NCBI RefSeq assembly: GCF_000685805.1
Contig: NZ_JMKP01000022.1
Coordinates: 1-52,319 of the forward strand
Direction: 5' to 3'
DNA: 52,319 nucleotides
Origin: Psychrobacter phenylpyruvicus DSM 7000 = NBRC 102152
Lineage (GTDB): Bacteria > Pseudomonadota > Gammaproteobacteria > Pseudomonadales > Moraxellaceae
Shown here: positions 9,791 through 18,519 of the stretch, in pieces
Numbering within the stretch: the stretch's first letter is position 1
Layout: each line of letters opens with the position of its first letter
Notes under the pieces: generated by a model
Database searches by the model: none
What the model was told of the DNA's origin: nothing
Seen by the model: only the letters and a program-made list of their open reading frames with translations
Program-made: the position numbers and the translations under genes

Positions 9791-10915
9791 ATGGATTATC
9801 AAATGCAAAAACAGTCAAATACCCACTCATTGTTTTCCTCTGCCAAGCCAACTTCTTTTGTTAATTCAACTGTAAAAAGTAAGACTGTTTGGCGCAGTAT
9901 GATGGCCGTGACGCTTGGGGTTAGCTTAGCGGCATTAAGTGGCTGTACTGATAAGCCGGCAGCAGAAACTGATAAAGCCGCTGCGGCAACCAAAGAAGCT
10001 AAGACAGTGGCAATCACTCAAATCGTTGAGCACCCATCATTAGATGAGATACGCCGCGGTATTATTGAAGAGCTAGCGGCTAACGACTATGTCGAAGGTC
10101 AAAACTTAACGGTTAACTTCCAAAGTGCGCAAGGTAATACCGCAACCGCTGGACAAATCGCTAAACAATTTGCAGGTGATATGCCAGACGCTATCGTTGC
10201 CATCTCCACCCCTTCTGCACAGACTATTGCGGCAGCGACAACCACTATTCCTATTATTTATACCGCCATCTCAGATCCGTTAGCGGCCAAATTAATTAAT
10301 GAAAATAACATCCCAACTCAAGCTAATATTACCGGTCTATCGAGCCAACTACCTATTGAGCCGCCTTTAGATTTAATCCAAAAGATTGTTCCTGATGCTA
10401 AGACCATTGGCTATGTTTATAGCCCAGGTGAGGCCAACTCAGTTACCGTATTAAGACAGCTACAAGAAGCCGCTCCAGCACGAGGGCTAAAAATCTTGGA
10501 AGTAACTGCCAACCGCCCTACCGATGTGGCTATGGCAACCCGCAGCTTACAAGGCCGTGCCGATGTTATTTATACCTCTTTAGACAATAACGTCATTAGC
10601 GCCTTTGAAGCCATGGCAAGCGCAGCTAATGAGATGAAAATCCCAGTGATTACCTCAGATGAATTCAGTGTGCGTCGTGGAGCTACTGCTGCATTAGGGG
10701 TTAACGACTATGACTTTGGCCGTGTCACAGGCAAGATGGTATACCGAGTATTAAACGGTGAGGCCATTACTGATATTAAACCTGACGTTATGAATAAGCT
10801 GACTTTATATGTCAGTCCAAAACATGCCAAGCAGCAAGGCGTTACTCTGGATTCTTCTCTTATAGCCGATGGCATTAATGTGGATGAAACCAAGCCAAGC
10901 AATGAGGCTAAATAA
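9791..10915 (+). CDS. ABC substrate-binding lipoprotein, TrpX-like (first copy)
   Basis: Periplasmic binding component of an ABC importer of the ABC_sub_bind (PF04392, TrpX-like) family. The lipobox LSGC ends a hydrophobic stretch at about residues 37-52, so it should be a lipoprotein. About 35 mostly polar residues precede that stretch, longer than usual. An in-frame ATG at 9803, or one near the hydrophobic stretch, may be the true start; no good ribosome site marks any of them. The mature part has the family pattern FQSAQGNTATAGQIAKQF, AISTPSAQ and GYVYSPGEANSV. It is a tandem paralogue of the next gene, sharing long identical blocks. The ligand is unknown; TrpX relatives have been linked to aromatic amino acids. 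Confidence 0.88.
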   Translation: MDYQMQKQSNTHSLFSSAKPTSFVNSTVKSKTVWRSMMAVTLGVSLAALSGCTDKPAAETDKAAAATKEAKTVAITQIVEHPSLDEIRRGIIEELAANDYVEGQNLTVNFQSAQGNTATAGQIAKQFAGDMPDAIVAISTPSAQTIAAATTTIPIIYTAISDPLAAKLINENNIPTQANITGLSSQLPIEPPLDLIQKIVPDAKTIGYVYSPGEANSVTVLRQLQEAAPARGLKILEVTANRPTDVAMATRSLQGRADVIYTSLDNNVISAFEAMASAANEMKIPVITSDEFSVRRGATAALGVNDYDFGRVTGKMVYRVLNGEAITDIKPDVMNKLTLYVSPKHAKQQGVTLDSSLIADGINVDETKPSNEAK

Positions 10916-10984
10916 AAGCAGTAAACTCATACCTCTTATAGACGGAAATTTATAAGAGTATAAAACACCCCAGGAGATTGACCC

Positions 10985-12013
10985 ATGTATAATAAAAATC
11001 GCTTTATGAAAACCCTAATGTGGGGCGGCGTTGCAGCAGCAGTTTTAACCGGCTGTAATCAACCTGCTAACGATAACGCTACAGCAGCAGATAATAATGC
11101 AGATACCCCTGCTGCCACCGAATTAAAAAAAGTAGCCATTACCGCTATTGTTGAGCACCCTGCATTAGATGCGGTTCGCCAAGGTGTCATCGAAGAGCTT
11201 GCCGCTGAAGGTTATGAAGAAGGCAAAAATCTAGAGATTAACTTCCAAAGCGCTCAAGGTAATACCGCTACAGCGGGACAGATTGCTAAGCAATTTGTGG
11301 GAGATAACCCAGATGTCATCGTGGCCATCGCCACCCCTTCAGCGCAGTCTGTGGCTGCTGCTACCAATTCAATTCCTATTGTATTCTCTGCGGTCACAGA
11401 TCCCGTTGAGGCAAAGCTACTAAAAAGCTGGGAAGGTTCTGGCACCAACGTCACTGGCGCATCCGACGTCCTACCTTATGAGCCACAAATTGAGCTGATG
11501 AGACAGCTTATCCCAAGTCTAAAAAATGTGGGTTATGTTTACAGCCCAGGTGAAGTTAACTCAACTATTGTGCTAAAAAATCTAGAAGAGAAGTTACAAC
11601 CAATGGGCATCACTGTCCATTCAGCACCTGCACAAAAGAGTAATGACATTGCTATGGCAGCGCGCAGTATCGCTGACAAAGTTGATGTTATCTATAGCTC
11701 TACTGACAATAACGTAGTATCTGCTTATGAGTCGTTATATCAAGTAGCAAAAGAAAGCAAAGTACCTTTAATTGCCTCTGATACCGGCTCTGTAGAACGG
11801 GGTGCAGTTGCAGCACTGGGCGTAAACTATCATGACTTAGGTCGTGAGACTGGTAAGATTGTGGTTAAGATTCTAAAAGGCGAAAATCCAGGGACTATCC
11901 CAGTTTATAAAGCAGAATCTTTGGACTTATTCCTCAGCAAGAGCCATGCAGCTGAACAAGGAATTGAGCTACCACAAGATCTTCTTTCAAAAGCCAAAGA
12001 AGTTCAAGACTAA
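10985..12013 (+). CDS. ABC substrate-binding lipoprotein, TrpX-like (second copy)
   Basis: Second PF04392-type binding lipoprotein, 342 aa, in tandem with the first (69 nt apart). It has a compact signal peptide with lipobox LTGC (MKTLMWGGVAAAVLTGC). A CAGGAG site precedes the ATG. It keeps the same blocks as its neighbour (VEHPALDAVRQGVIEELAA, NFQSAQGNTATAGQIAKQF, YSPGEVNS) but differs between them, as expected after an old duplication. A terminator directly follows, separating the binding proteins from their permease and ATPase. That allows the binding proteins to be made in excess. Confidence 0.9.
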   Translation: MYNKNRFMKTLMWGGVAAAVLTGCNQPANDNATAADNNADTPAATELKKVAITAIVEHPALDAVRQGVIEELAAEGYEEGKNLEINFQSAQGNTATAGQIAKQFVGDNPDVIVAIATPSAQSVAAATNSIPIVFSAVTDPVEAKLLKSWEGSGTNVTGASDVLPYEPQIELMRQLIPSLKNVGYVYSPGEVNSTIVLKNLEEKLQPMGITVHSAPAQKSNDIAMAARSIADKVDVIYSSTDNNVVSAYESLYQVAKESKVPLIASDTGSVERGAVAALGVNYHDLGRETGKIVVKILKGENPGTIPVYKAESLDLFLSKSHAAEQGIELPQDLLSKAKEVQD

Positions 12014-12042
12014 AGTTATCATTTAACTTGAACTTGCCGTAT

Positions 12043-12074
12043 AAAAGGCACATGGTTAATCTCATGTGCTTTTT
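12043..12074 (+). terminator. Terminator between binding protein and permease
   Basis: GCACATG (12048-12054) pairs with CATGTGC (12063-12069), flanked by AAAA and TTTTT. It lies inside an otherwise co-directional ABC transporter cluster, so it either partly attenuates permease/ATPase expression or those genes have their own promoter. The remaining gap to 12294 has an inverted repeat TGACCA/TGGTCA at 12121-12151, a possible operator. Confidence 0.8.
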
Positions 12075-12294
12075 ATATTGTTTGCAATTTAATATATTTG
12101 CTAAAATAAATATTTTTCTATGACCACATCAAGCATACTAAGATATGGTCAATTAATATTGGTGGGTGATATGCTACCGGCTGTTCGTTTTCGCAATCAT
12201 AATACTCATTGGTTTACCCTAAGTGCAGATTGCTTAATCTGTTAAATAAACTTTGCCAGACTGTGTTGTGTAGCAGCCTGTCAAACTCAAAGCG

Positions 12295-13206
12295 GTGTCT
12301 AAATATCTTATGTCTCTCATTGCTTTTTTTGGTGCCCTTGAAAGTGGTCTTATTTATGCCTTAGTGGCCCTAGGCGTACTTATCTCATTTCGAATTCTTG
12401 ATTTTCCAGATTTAACTGCTGACGGAAGTTTCCCGTTGGGTGGCGCTATTGCTGGTATCTCTATTGTTTCTGGTATTGACCCTTGGATTGCTTGTGGCTT
12501 AGGCATGTTGGCAGGTGCGGTAGCAGGTATGGTTACTGCGTTTTTACATGTAAAGTTGGGTATTTTGCAGCTATTGGCCAGTATTTTGGTCATGGTGGCT
12601 TTGTATTCCGTAAACTTACGCATTATGGGTGCCCCAAACTTACCTTTACTGGGTGAAGAGACTGTATTTAGTACCTTAGTAACCAATGAGAATGGCTACT
12701 GGATGCGCTGTGTTATTATTGGCGTAGTGGTGTTGATTGCCAAATTAGCACTGGACTTATTTTTTAGTACCGAAGCAGGACTATCGATGCGCGCGACGGG
12801 CTCGAACTTACGCATGGCTCAAGCACAGGGTATTAACACCTCTTGGATGACCATTATTGGTATGGCAATCTCTAATGCCTTAGTTGCCTTAGGAGGTGCG
12901 CTGTTTGTGCAAACCCAAGGTGGTGCAGATATCTCTATTGGTATTGGTACCATCGTTATTGGCTTGGCGGCGGTTATTATTGGTGAGACCATCATTCCTG
13001 CCAAACGTATTTGGTTAATTACTTTCGCTGTGATTTTAGGGGCGGTAATTTATAAGCTATTTATTCAAGTGGCTTTATCAAGTAACACCCTACGCAGCAT
13101 CGGCTTTGGCTCACAAGACTTAAACTTGATTACCGCTTTATTGGTTGTAATTGCCCTACAATTACCAACCATTAAGTCAAAACTGTTATCAGGTCGTCGA
13201 ACTTAA
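12295..13206 (+). CDS. ABC transporter permease (TrpY-like, BPD_transp_2)
   Basis: Integral membrane subunit that forms the translocation path for the neighbouring binding proteins. The protein is strongly hydrophobic over 303 aa with about eight to nine membrane segments. FPDLTADGSFPLGGA near the N-terminus is typical of permeases paired with PF04392 binding proteins. The start given is GTG at 12295; an ATG five codons later (12310) is equally possible, since neither has a strong ribosome site. The ATPase gene follows after 53 nt. Confidence 0.9.
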   Translation: MSKYLMSLIAFFGALESGLIYALVALGVLISFRILDFPDLTADGSFPLGGAIAGISIVSGIDPWIACGLGMLAGAVAGMVTAFLHVKLGILQLLASILVMVALYSVNLRIMGAPNLPLLGEETVFSTLVTNENGYWMRCVIIGVVVLIAKLALDLFFSTEAGLSMRATGSNLRMAQAQGINTSWMTIIGMAISNALVALGGALFVQTQGGADISIGIGTIVIGLAAVIIGETIIPAKRIWLITFAVILGAVIYKLFIQVALSSNTLRSIGFGSQDLNLITALLVVIALQLPTIKSKLLSGRRT

Positions 13207-13259
13207 CCGCTGCTCAACTGTTACTTTTAGCTTCACTGAACCAATAAGGATATCGCCCT

Positions 13260-14054
13260 ATGATGCAAGCCAATGACCTTAGGTTAACTTTTAACCGAGG
13301 CACCCCAATCGAAAACCCCGCTCTACGTGGTATTAGTTTAAATATTGCTGAAGGCGAGTTTGTGACTGTTATCGGTACCAACGGTGCGGGTAAATCTACT
13401 TTTTTGAATGCGATTAGTGGCACCACTCGTGTAGACAGTGGCTCAATCTTATTAAACGGTATTGATGTTACCAAAAAGACAGCTCACCAAAGAGCACACT
13501 GGGTAGCTCGTGTTTTCCAAGACCCTATGGCCGGCACCTGTGAAGCCTTAACCATTGAAGAAAACCTTGCTTTAGCCTATAAACGAGGCAGTAAACGAGG
13601 CCTAAGCTTTGCACTAAATAATAAAAACCGTGAGCTGTTCAAAGAGAAATTGTCTATCCTGAAATTGGGATTAGAGAACCGTCTTACCGATAGAATGGGA
13701 CTGCTTTCAGGCGGTCAACGTCAAGCGGTAAGTCTATTAATGGCCTCACTGCAACCCTCTAAAATCTTACTGCTTGATGAGCATACCGCGGCACTAGACC
13801 CAAAAACAGCCGCTTTCGTATTAGAATTAACCGATAAAATCGTCACTGATAACAATCTGACCACTATGATGGTAACCCACTCCATGCAGCAAGCCCTAAC
13901 TCATGGTGATCGAACAGTAATGTTACACCAAGGCCAAGTGGTACTTGATGTTGCAGGCGATAAGCGTAAAGGTATGACCGTACATGACTTGCTTGATATG
14001 TTTGAAACCACTCGTGGCGAGAAAGTGGAAGATGACAGCTTAATTTTAAGCTAG
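13260..14054 (+). CDS. ABC transporter ATP-binding protein (TrpZ-like)
   Basis: Cytosolic ATPase that powers the importer above. Walker A is GTNGAGKST (about residues 38-46), the signature is LSGGQRQA, Walker B is ILLLDEHTAALDP, and the switch His is in MVTHSMQQAL. Normal length (264 aa). AAGGA lies 8-12 nt before the ATG pair. Last gene of the cluster; a terminator follows at 14082-14115. Confidence 0.93.
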   Translation: MMQANDLRLTFNRGTPIENPALRGISLNIAEGEFVTVIGTNGAGKSTFLNAISGTTRVDSGSILLNGIDVTKKTAHQRAHWVARVFQDPMAGTCEALTIEENLALAYKRGSKRGLSFALNNKNRELFKEKLSILKLGLENRLTDRMGLLSGGQRQAVSLLMASLQPSKILLLDEHTAALDPKTAAFVLELTDKIVTDNNLTTMMVTHSMQQALTHGDRTVMLHQGQVVLDVAGDKRKGMTVHDLLDMFETTRGEKVEDDSLILS

Positions 14055-14081
14055 ATAGCAATTATATTTCTTGGCGAATGC

Positions 14082-14115
14082 AAAAAGCCCAGTTGTTAAC
14101 AAGTGGGCTTTTTTA
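14082..14115. terminator. Terminator between ABC ATPase and DUF302 gene
   Basis: AAAAAGCCCA (14082-14091) pairs with TGGGCTTTTT (14104-14113) and is followed by more T. The A/T runs on both sides suit termination of the plus-strand ABC genes and of the convergent minus-strand DUF302 gene. Confidence 0.9.
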
Positions 14116-14234
14116 ATGATTATCAGCGTAAAATCATCTTAAAAATAGACTTGTGGTAGAGCGGTACCTAAACCAAGGGCTTAATCTCAAGCATTTTATC
14201 TAACCGATATTATCACTGCCCTCTGATACACTGG

Positions 14235-14771
14235 CTACTTTGTCACTGTATTGCTAATCAGTTTTTCTGCACCAGCCAAGGTGTTTTCTACATCAGTGTA
14301 TTCAATAGCACTGCCTCTGATTAATTCGCGGGTATCACTAAGGCTCACCACGACTTGATTGTCCACTTCTGTCACCAATACCTTTAATGGCAACTGTAAC
14401 GCAAAGAGCGGATCCTTCTTCATAAGTGGAGTGCCTGCTTTGGGATTACCAAAAATCAGTACGGTGGCTGGCTGCATGTCCAGCCCAGCCTCTTTAGCAG
14501 CTTTCTTATGATCAATCTCTGCAAATAAGGTCATGCCTTTGCTATCAATAGCTTGTTTTAAGCGCTCTACTGTCTTTTCGAAGTCATAATGACTAGAGAC
14601 TGTTGTTACTTTCTTCATCTCTGAATCTTGCTGCAGTAACTGACTCTCACTTGGTTGTGTAGCTGTTGATTGAGCTGATTTGCTAGACAGCGCCGTACTT
14701 TGGCAGGCTGCTAACAGCATAGTTGAAGAAACCAACGCTCCAGAACAAAACAACAATAATCCTTTTTTCAT
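14235..14771 (-). CDS. DUF302 family lipoprotein
   Basis: A 178-aa predicted lipoprotein: hydrophobic signal with lipobox LLAAC at about residues 19-23, a Ser/Gln-rich spacer to about residue 50, then a DUF302 domain (SSHYDFEKTVERLKQAI, GMTLFAEIDHKKAAKEAG, ATVLIFGNPKAGTPLM). DUF302 proteins are small alpha/beta proteins of unclear function, often periplasmic. Nothing nearby points to a specific role. Transcribed alone from the 14772-15172 gap. Confidence 0.87.
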   Translation of the reverse strand: MKKGLLLFCSGALVSSTMLLAACQSTALSSKSAQSTATQPSESQLLQQDSEMKKVTTVSSHYDFEKTVERLKQAIDSKGMTLFAEIDHKKAAKEAGLDMQPATVLIFGNPKAGTPLMKKDPLFALQLPLKVLVTEVDNQVVVSLSDTRELIRGSAIEYTDVENTLAGAEKLISNTVTK

Positions 14772-15172
14772 AAATCCCTCTTTTATCTTTTTTAAATTTT
14801 ATGGTTTATATACATTTTATTGTTTATATACTCTATTTTTAAGTCCACCTTACTTTCAACATAACCTATTTGCTTCCTCGTTGTGTTCAGCATTTGTAAT
14901 GTTAAGTGCTTGTGATATTGAGCCTATGCAATAGGGTAAAAGTATTTATTTGCCATGTTGTGTAGCAATAACCAATAACCTAGTCCTTTGTTTTAATTTA
15001 CCCCTTATGACAATGACAAACATCAACATAAGTTTATTTTTTTATTGAATTTAAAATTAGTTATGTGTATATTGCACAAAAATTTTTCACCCTGCCCACT
15101 TCTGTTAATTTTCCTTCTTATCTCCCCACCTTGCCAGCTAGTTGCCTAGCGATTTATTTGGAGCCTTATTCA
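14772..15172. other. Divergent intergenic region between two lipoprotein genes
   Basis: About 400 very AT-rich bases between the DUF302 gene and the four-cysteine lipoprotein. It must hold both promoters; I could not pick convincing -35/-10 pairs. At 14896-14934 a very short frame (ATG TTA AGT GCT TGT) encodes a lipobox-like LSAC and stops after a few codons; it is probably chance or a remnant. Confidence 0.4.
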
Positions 15173-15526
15173 ATGAAAAAAACATTACTTGTTGCTACTG
15201 CACTTGTAACCAGCCTATTATCTGCCTGTACAGTTTCACCAAACACCGGTGATGTTGAGGTTATTGCACAGCCTGTTCCTATTGCTGTCCCTATTATCAT
15301 TGACATAAAAGCCGATAAAAACGAGAAAGCCGAGAAGGATAAAAACAAAGAAGATGACGCAGACAAGCCTATTTATGCTTGTACGCTCAGCGCCTTTACC
15401 AGCCAGTATCGTGCCGAAAATACCAATAGAGGCAAAGCCCGCTTAAATGTAAAAAAACAATGTCTCAATCAGTTCAATGAGATGTTCTGTCAAGACAAAG
15501 ATATTAAATGTACCGAGTACAATTAG
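15173..15526 (+). CDS. Small four-cysteine lipoprotein, family unrecognised
   Basis: Starts at 15173 (MKKTLLVATALV), with GGAG 9 nt before; the frame is open further upstream but without a signal peptide. Lipobox LLSAC at about residues 15-19. After a short region there is a highly charged Lys/Glu/Asp spacer (about 45-65), then a compact C-terminal part with four Cys (YAC, KQC, MFC, IKC) that could form two disulfides in the periplasm. 117 aa. I recognise no family and assign no function. It ends at the bidirectional terminator at 15548-15586. Confidence 0.75.
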   Translation: MKKTLLVATALVTSLLSACTVSPNTGDVEVIAQPVPIAVPIIIDIKADKNEKAEKDKNKEDDADKPIYACTLSAFTSQYRAENTNRGKARLNVKKQCLNQFNEMFCQDKDIKCTEYN

Positions 15527-15547
15527 CATCGGTTCATCAAGTGGCAA

Positions 15548-15586
15548 TAAAAAAGAGCCTAACTTAGTGTTAGGCTCTTTTTTTAG
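15548..15586. terminator. Bidirectional terminator between convergent genes
   Basis: GAGCCTAAC (15555-15563) pairs with GTTAGGCTC (15569-15577) with a 5-nt loop, an A run before and a T run after. It serves the plus-strand lipoprotein gene and the convergent minus-strand dehydrogenase gene. Confidence 0.92.
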
Positions 15587-15610
15587 TCATAAATTAAGAG
15601 TTATAAAAGC

Positions 15611-16879
15611 TTAGATATCGAACTGCAAAGGACGGTCACCCTCTTCATCTTGGATACGGGTTGGTAAACCGATGTCATTAAGTAGGTTAATGAATGGCTT
15701 AACGTCTAACTCTTCAACGTTTGCCATATGGCCCACGTCCCACTCACCGGTAGCGACTAACATCGCCGCAGCGACTGGCGGTACACCTGCAGTATAAGAA
15801 ATACCTTGGCTGCCCACTTCGTTATAAGCTTCTTTATGATCAGAGACGTTGTAGATAAAGATCTCTGTCTCTACGCCGTTGATTTTACCTTTGATTTTAT
15901 CGCCAATACAGGTCTTACCAGTATAATTTGGTGCCAATGAGCTTGGGTCTGGTAATACTGCTTTTACCACTTTAAGAGGCACAACTTCTTGACCCTCAGC
16001 AGTAACCACAGGCTGCTCAGACAATAGACCTAGGTTTTTTAGTACCGTAAATACGTTGATGTAATGATCACCAAAGCCCATCCAGAAGCGGATGTTTGGC
16101 ACATCTAAGTTGGCAGATAAAGAGTGGATTTCATCATGACCACTTAGATAACTGTTTTGCTCGCCCACTACGGGAAGATCATCAGTACGTTTTACTTCAA
16201 ACATTTTGTTTGATTGCCACTGGCTGTTTTGCCAAGAGTAAACCGTACCGGTAAACTCACGGAAGTTAATCTCTGGGTCAAAGTTGGTTGCGAAGTACTT
16301 ACCATGACTACCAGCGTTGATATCAATAATATCAATATCCGTGACCGAGCCTTTATCCATCATGTCATAGCCAACACGAGCATAAGCATTCACTACGCCT
16401 GGATCAAATCCTGCACCTAAGATAGCAGTGATATTGTTTTCAGCACAGCGCTCTTTACGCTTCCACTCATAGTTTGCGTACCATGGCGGCGTCTCACAAA
16501 TCTTACGAGGATCTTCGTGAATGGCCGTATCGATATAAGCAGCACCGGTATTAATACAAGCTTCTAGTACCGTCATATTAACGAAAGCAGAACCCACGTT
16601 AATAACGATCTGGGTGCCTGTCTCTTTGATTAGCTCAGCAACAGCTTCAGAGTCCATGGCATCAACCGCGTGCGTATGTAACACTGCTGGCTGTTTAAAG
16701 CTGCCTTTTTCTTCAACGCTTGCTGCAATGGCATCACACTTATCAATGGTGCGTGAGGCGATATGTAACTCACCCAGCACATCATTATTCATTGCACATT
16801 TATGAGCCACAACTTGGGCTACGCCACCAGCACCTATGATTAGGACGTTGCGTTTAGGGGTTTGAGCATTAGTAGTCAA
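15611..16879 (-). CDS. Carboxynorspermidine/carboxyspermidine dehydrogenase
   Basis: A saccharopine-dehydrogenase-fold enzyme of 422 aa. With NADPH it condenses putrescine or diaminopropane with aspartate semialdehyde to carboxyspermidine or carboxynorspermidine. The dinucleotide loop is LIIGAGGVAQVVAHKCA at the N-terminus, and ILGAGFDPGVVNAYA is typical of this subgroup rather than lysine-pathway enzymes. The start is TTG at 16879, 9 nt after AAGGAGG. The nspC-type decarboxylase lies just upstream on the same strand, which fixes the pathway call. The 485-nt gap between them holds repeats and palindromes, so the two genes may be transcribed separately. Confidence 0.9.
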   Translation of the reverse strand: MTTNAQTPKRNVLIIGAGGVAQVVAHKCAMNNDVLGELHIASRTIDKCDAIAASVEEKGSFKQPAVLHTHAVDAMDSEAVAELIKETGTQIVINVGSAFVNMTVLEACINTGAAYIDTAIHEDPRKICETPPWYANYEWKRKERCAENNITAILGAGFDPGVVNAYARVGYDMMDKGSVTDIDIIDINAGSHGKYFATNFDPEINFREFTGTVYSWQNSQWQSNKMFEVKRTDDLPVVGEQNSYLSGHDEIHSLSANLDVPNIRFWMGFGDHYINVFTVLKNLGLLSEQPVVTAEGQEVVPLKVVKAVLPDPSSLAPNYTGKTCIGDKIKGKINGVETEIFIYNVSDHKEAYNEVGSQGISYTAGVPPVAAAMLVATGEWDVGHMANVEELDVKPFINLLNDIGLPTRIQDEEGDRPLQFDI

Positions 16880-17167
16880 TCTGAAAATCCTCCTTAGTGG
16901 GTCAATTTAATCAAAATAGAATTGACACCGTGAGTGTTGTGCGTGAGTTAAAAAGGAAGAATTGGGAAAACCCACGCACCCGAAATGGTTTATACAACTG
17001 TCTTAAAGTACCACAACTTTTTAGTGGTTAATGGCAAAAAAACGCAGCAAAACCTAGCCACTAAAAACGCAGCATTATAATGTCAAACTGATATTTATGC
17101 GACCACAATTTATGCTATTTTTGATGATTTTAGCCGCCAACACTTACCACTTATCTTTTTTATGAGA

Positions 17168-17198
17168 AGCTTTTATAAAAAGCTTTTTATAAAAAGCC
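17168..17198. repeat. Overlapping AGCTTTTATAAAAAGC palindromes
   Basis: GCTTTTTATAAAAAGC (17182-17197) is a perfect 16-bp palindrome. It is preceded directly by a near-copy (from 17168) sharing its AAAAAGC arm, so three alternating arms can form either of two hairpins. It lies about 290 bp upstream of the dehydrogenase start on the minus strand. The rest of 16880-17294 shows no gene. Confidence 0.7.
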
Positions 17199-17294
17199 TA
17201 TCCACTGCCTTCTATAATGCCATGGATAATATAGATTGGGTAAAATAAAACCCAATTAGCAAATGAATTAGGCTCTAATCACGGACAGTCAGCC

Positions 17295-17348
17295 CAGTTA
17301 TCACAGTTATCACAGTTATCACAGTTATCACAGTTATCACAGTTTAAC
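17295..17348. repeat. 9-bp tandem repeat, five copies, inside an inverted repeat
   Basis: Five perfect copies of CAGTTATCA (17295-17339) followed by a partial sixth. The array is bracketed by CGGACAGT (17282-17289) and its reverse complement ACTGTCCG (17347-17354). It begins 16 nt after the nspC stop on the minus strand. The bracketed array could form a hairpin with a repeat-length-dependent loop. Confidence 0.92.
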
Positions 17349-17364
17349 TGTCCGCTTTTAAGTA

Positions 17365-18519
17365 TTAAGACAAGCTGGCTTTAAAGTCTTCATAACCAAA
17401 GGCTTTTTGAACCTTTAGCTCACCTTGCTCATTACAAATCACGATAGCAGGCATGGCCACGCCATTAAACCAGTTCTTTTTGACCATGGTATAGCCCGCC
17501 GCATTACCAAATGCTACTTTATCGCCGATAGCTAGTGGCTTATCTAGAGCATATTCACCAAAGATGTCACCCGCCAAACACGACTTACCATAGATAATGG
17601 TACTGTCATCGGTCTGCTGGGAGGTCATATGGCACTGCTGCTCATTGATTTGTACTAAGGGGGCGGTCTCGCGATAAATCAAAAGATCTAACATATGCGC
17701 TTCAATCGACGCATCCACCACAGCTAAAGGCTTGCCATTGTGCAGCGTGTCTAGCACAGTCGTCACCAATTTAGCCGCATTATGAATACAAGCTTCACCT
17801 GGCTCTAAGTACACTTGCACCCCATACTTTTCACTAAAGGCTTTTAGGCGCTCGGCCAATGCTTCAAGCGGATAGTCAGGGGCAATAAAGTGAATTCCAC
17901 CACCCAAGCTTACCCACTCAAGCTGATAAAAAATCTCACCAAATTTAGCTTCAATATCAGCTAAGCTGGCACTGAAAGCCTCGAAGCTGTCGTTTTCACA
18001 ATTATTGTGAATCATAACCCCAGTAATGTCATCAAGCACTGGTTTTATTTTGTCGATATCGTGCTCCCCTAAGCGGCTAAAAGGACGTGCTGGGTCAGCA
18101 ATGATAAACGAGGAATTGCTGGTCTTTGGATTAATTCGCAGACCGACAGGAATGCCTTGCGCTTTGGCCTTGTCTTTGAACGCATGCAGCTGATTAAATG
18201 AGTTAAAGATGATTTTGTCGGCATAAGTTAATACCTCATCAATCTCATCTTGGCTGTAAGCGACACTATAAGCATGCGTCTCTTTGTCATCGCCAAACTC
18301 TTCTTTACCCAAGCGTACTTCATTTAATGAAGATGAGGTGGTGCCATGTAAATAAGGCTTCATTTCATCAAACACCCCCCACGTGGCAAAGCACTTAAGC
18401 GCCAACAAAGCTTTTGCCCCTGACAAGTCACAAAGGCGTTTAACAATTTCTAGGTTTTGCTTAAGCGCAGCAACATCGATTTGATAATAAGGGGTTTTTA
18501 GCATAGGTTGTTTTTGCAT
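17365..18519 (-). CDS. nspC: Carboxynorspermidine/carboxyspermidine decarboxylase
   Basis: PLP-dependent decarboxylase of the alanine-racemase fold that converts carboxyspermidine or carboxynorspermidine to the polyamine. The PLP lysine is in ALLALKCFA near residue 43, the phosphate loop is represented by SLGGGIHF, and LEPGEA and CLAGDIFGEY are family motifs. 384 aa, normal. Together with the downstream dehydrogenase this gives the aspartate-semialdehyde route to spermidine, which avoids S-adenosylmethionine. No speD or speE is seen in the window. Confidence 0.92.
   Translation of the reverse strand: MQKQPMLKTPYYQIDVAALKQNLEIVKRLCDLSGAKALLALKCFATWGVFDEMKPYLHGTTSSSLNEVRLGKEEFGDDKETHAYSVAYSQDEIDEVLTYADKIIFNSFNQLHAFKDKAKAQGIPVGLRINPKTSNSSFIIADPARPFSRLGEHDIDKIKPVLDDITGVMIHNNCENDSFEAFSASLADIEAKFGEIFYQLEWVSLGGGIHFIAPDYPLEALAERLKAFSEKYGVQVYLEPGEACIHNAAKLVTTVLDTLHNGKPLAVVDASIEAHMLDLLIYRETAPLVQINEQQCHMTSQQTDDSTIIYGKSCLAGDIFGEYALDKPLAIGDKVAFGNAAGYTMVKKNWFNGVAMPAIVICNEQGELKVQKAFGYEDFKASLS

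Noticed and set aside
12354..12686. 110-codon minus-strand frame within the ABC permease gene
   Set aside because: It is antisense to a clear membrane protein gene and has no ribosome site or recognisable pattern.
14896..14934. Very short frame with lipobox-like LSAC before the four-cysteine lipoprotein
   Set aside because: Only a few codons follow the Cys, and there is no start with a ribosome site giving a full signal peptide.
17295..17348. CRISPR array
   Set aside because: Units are 9 bp with no spacers; there are no cas genes. The 15- and 14-bp arrays fail for the same reason.
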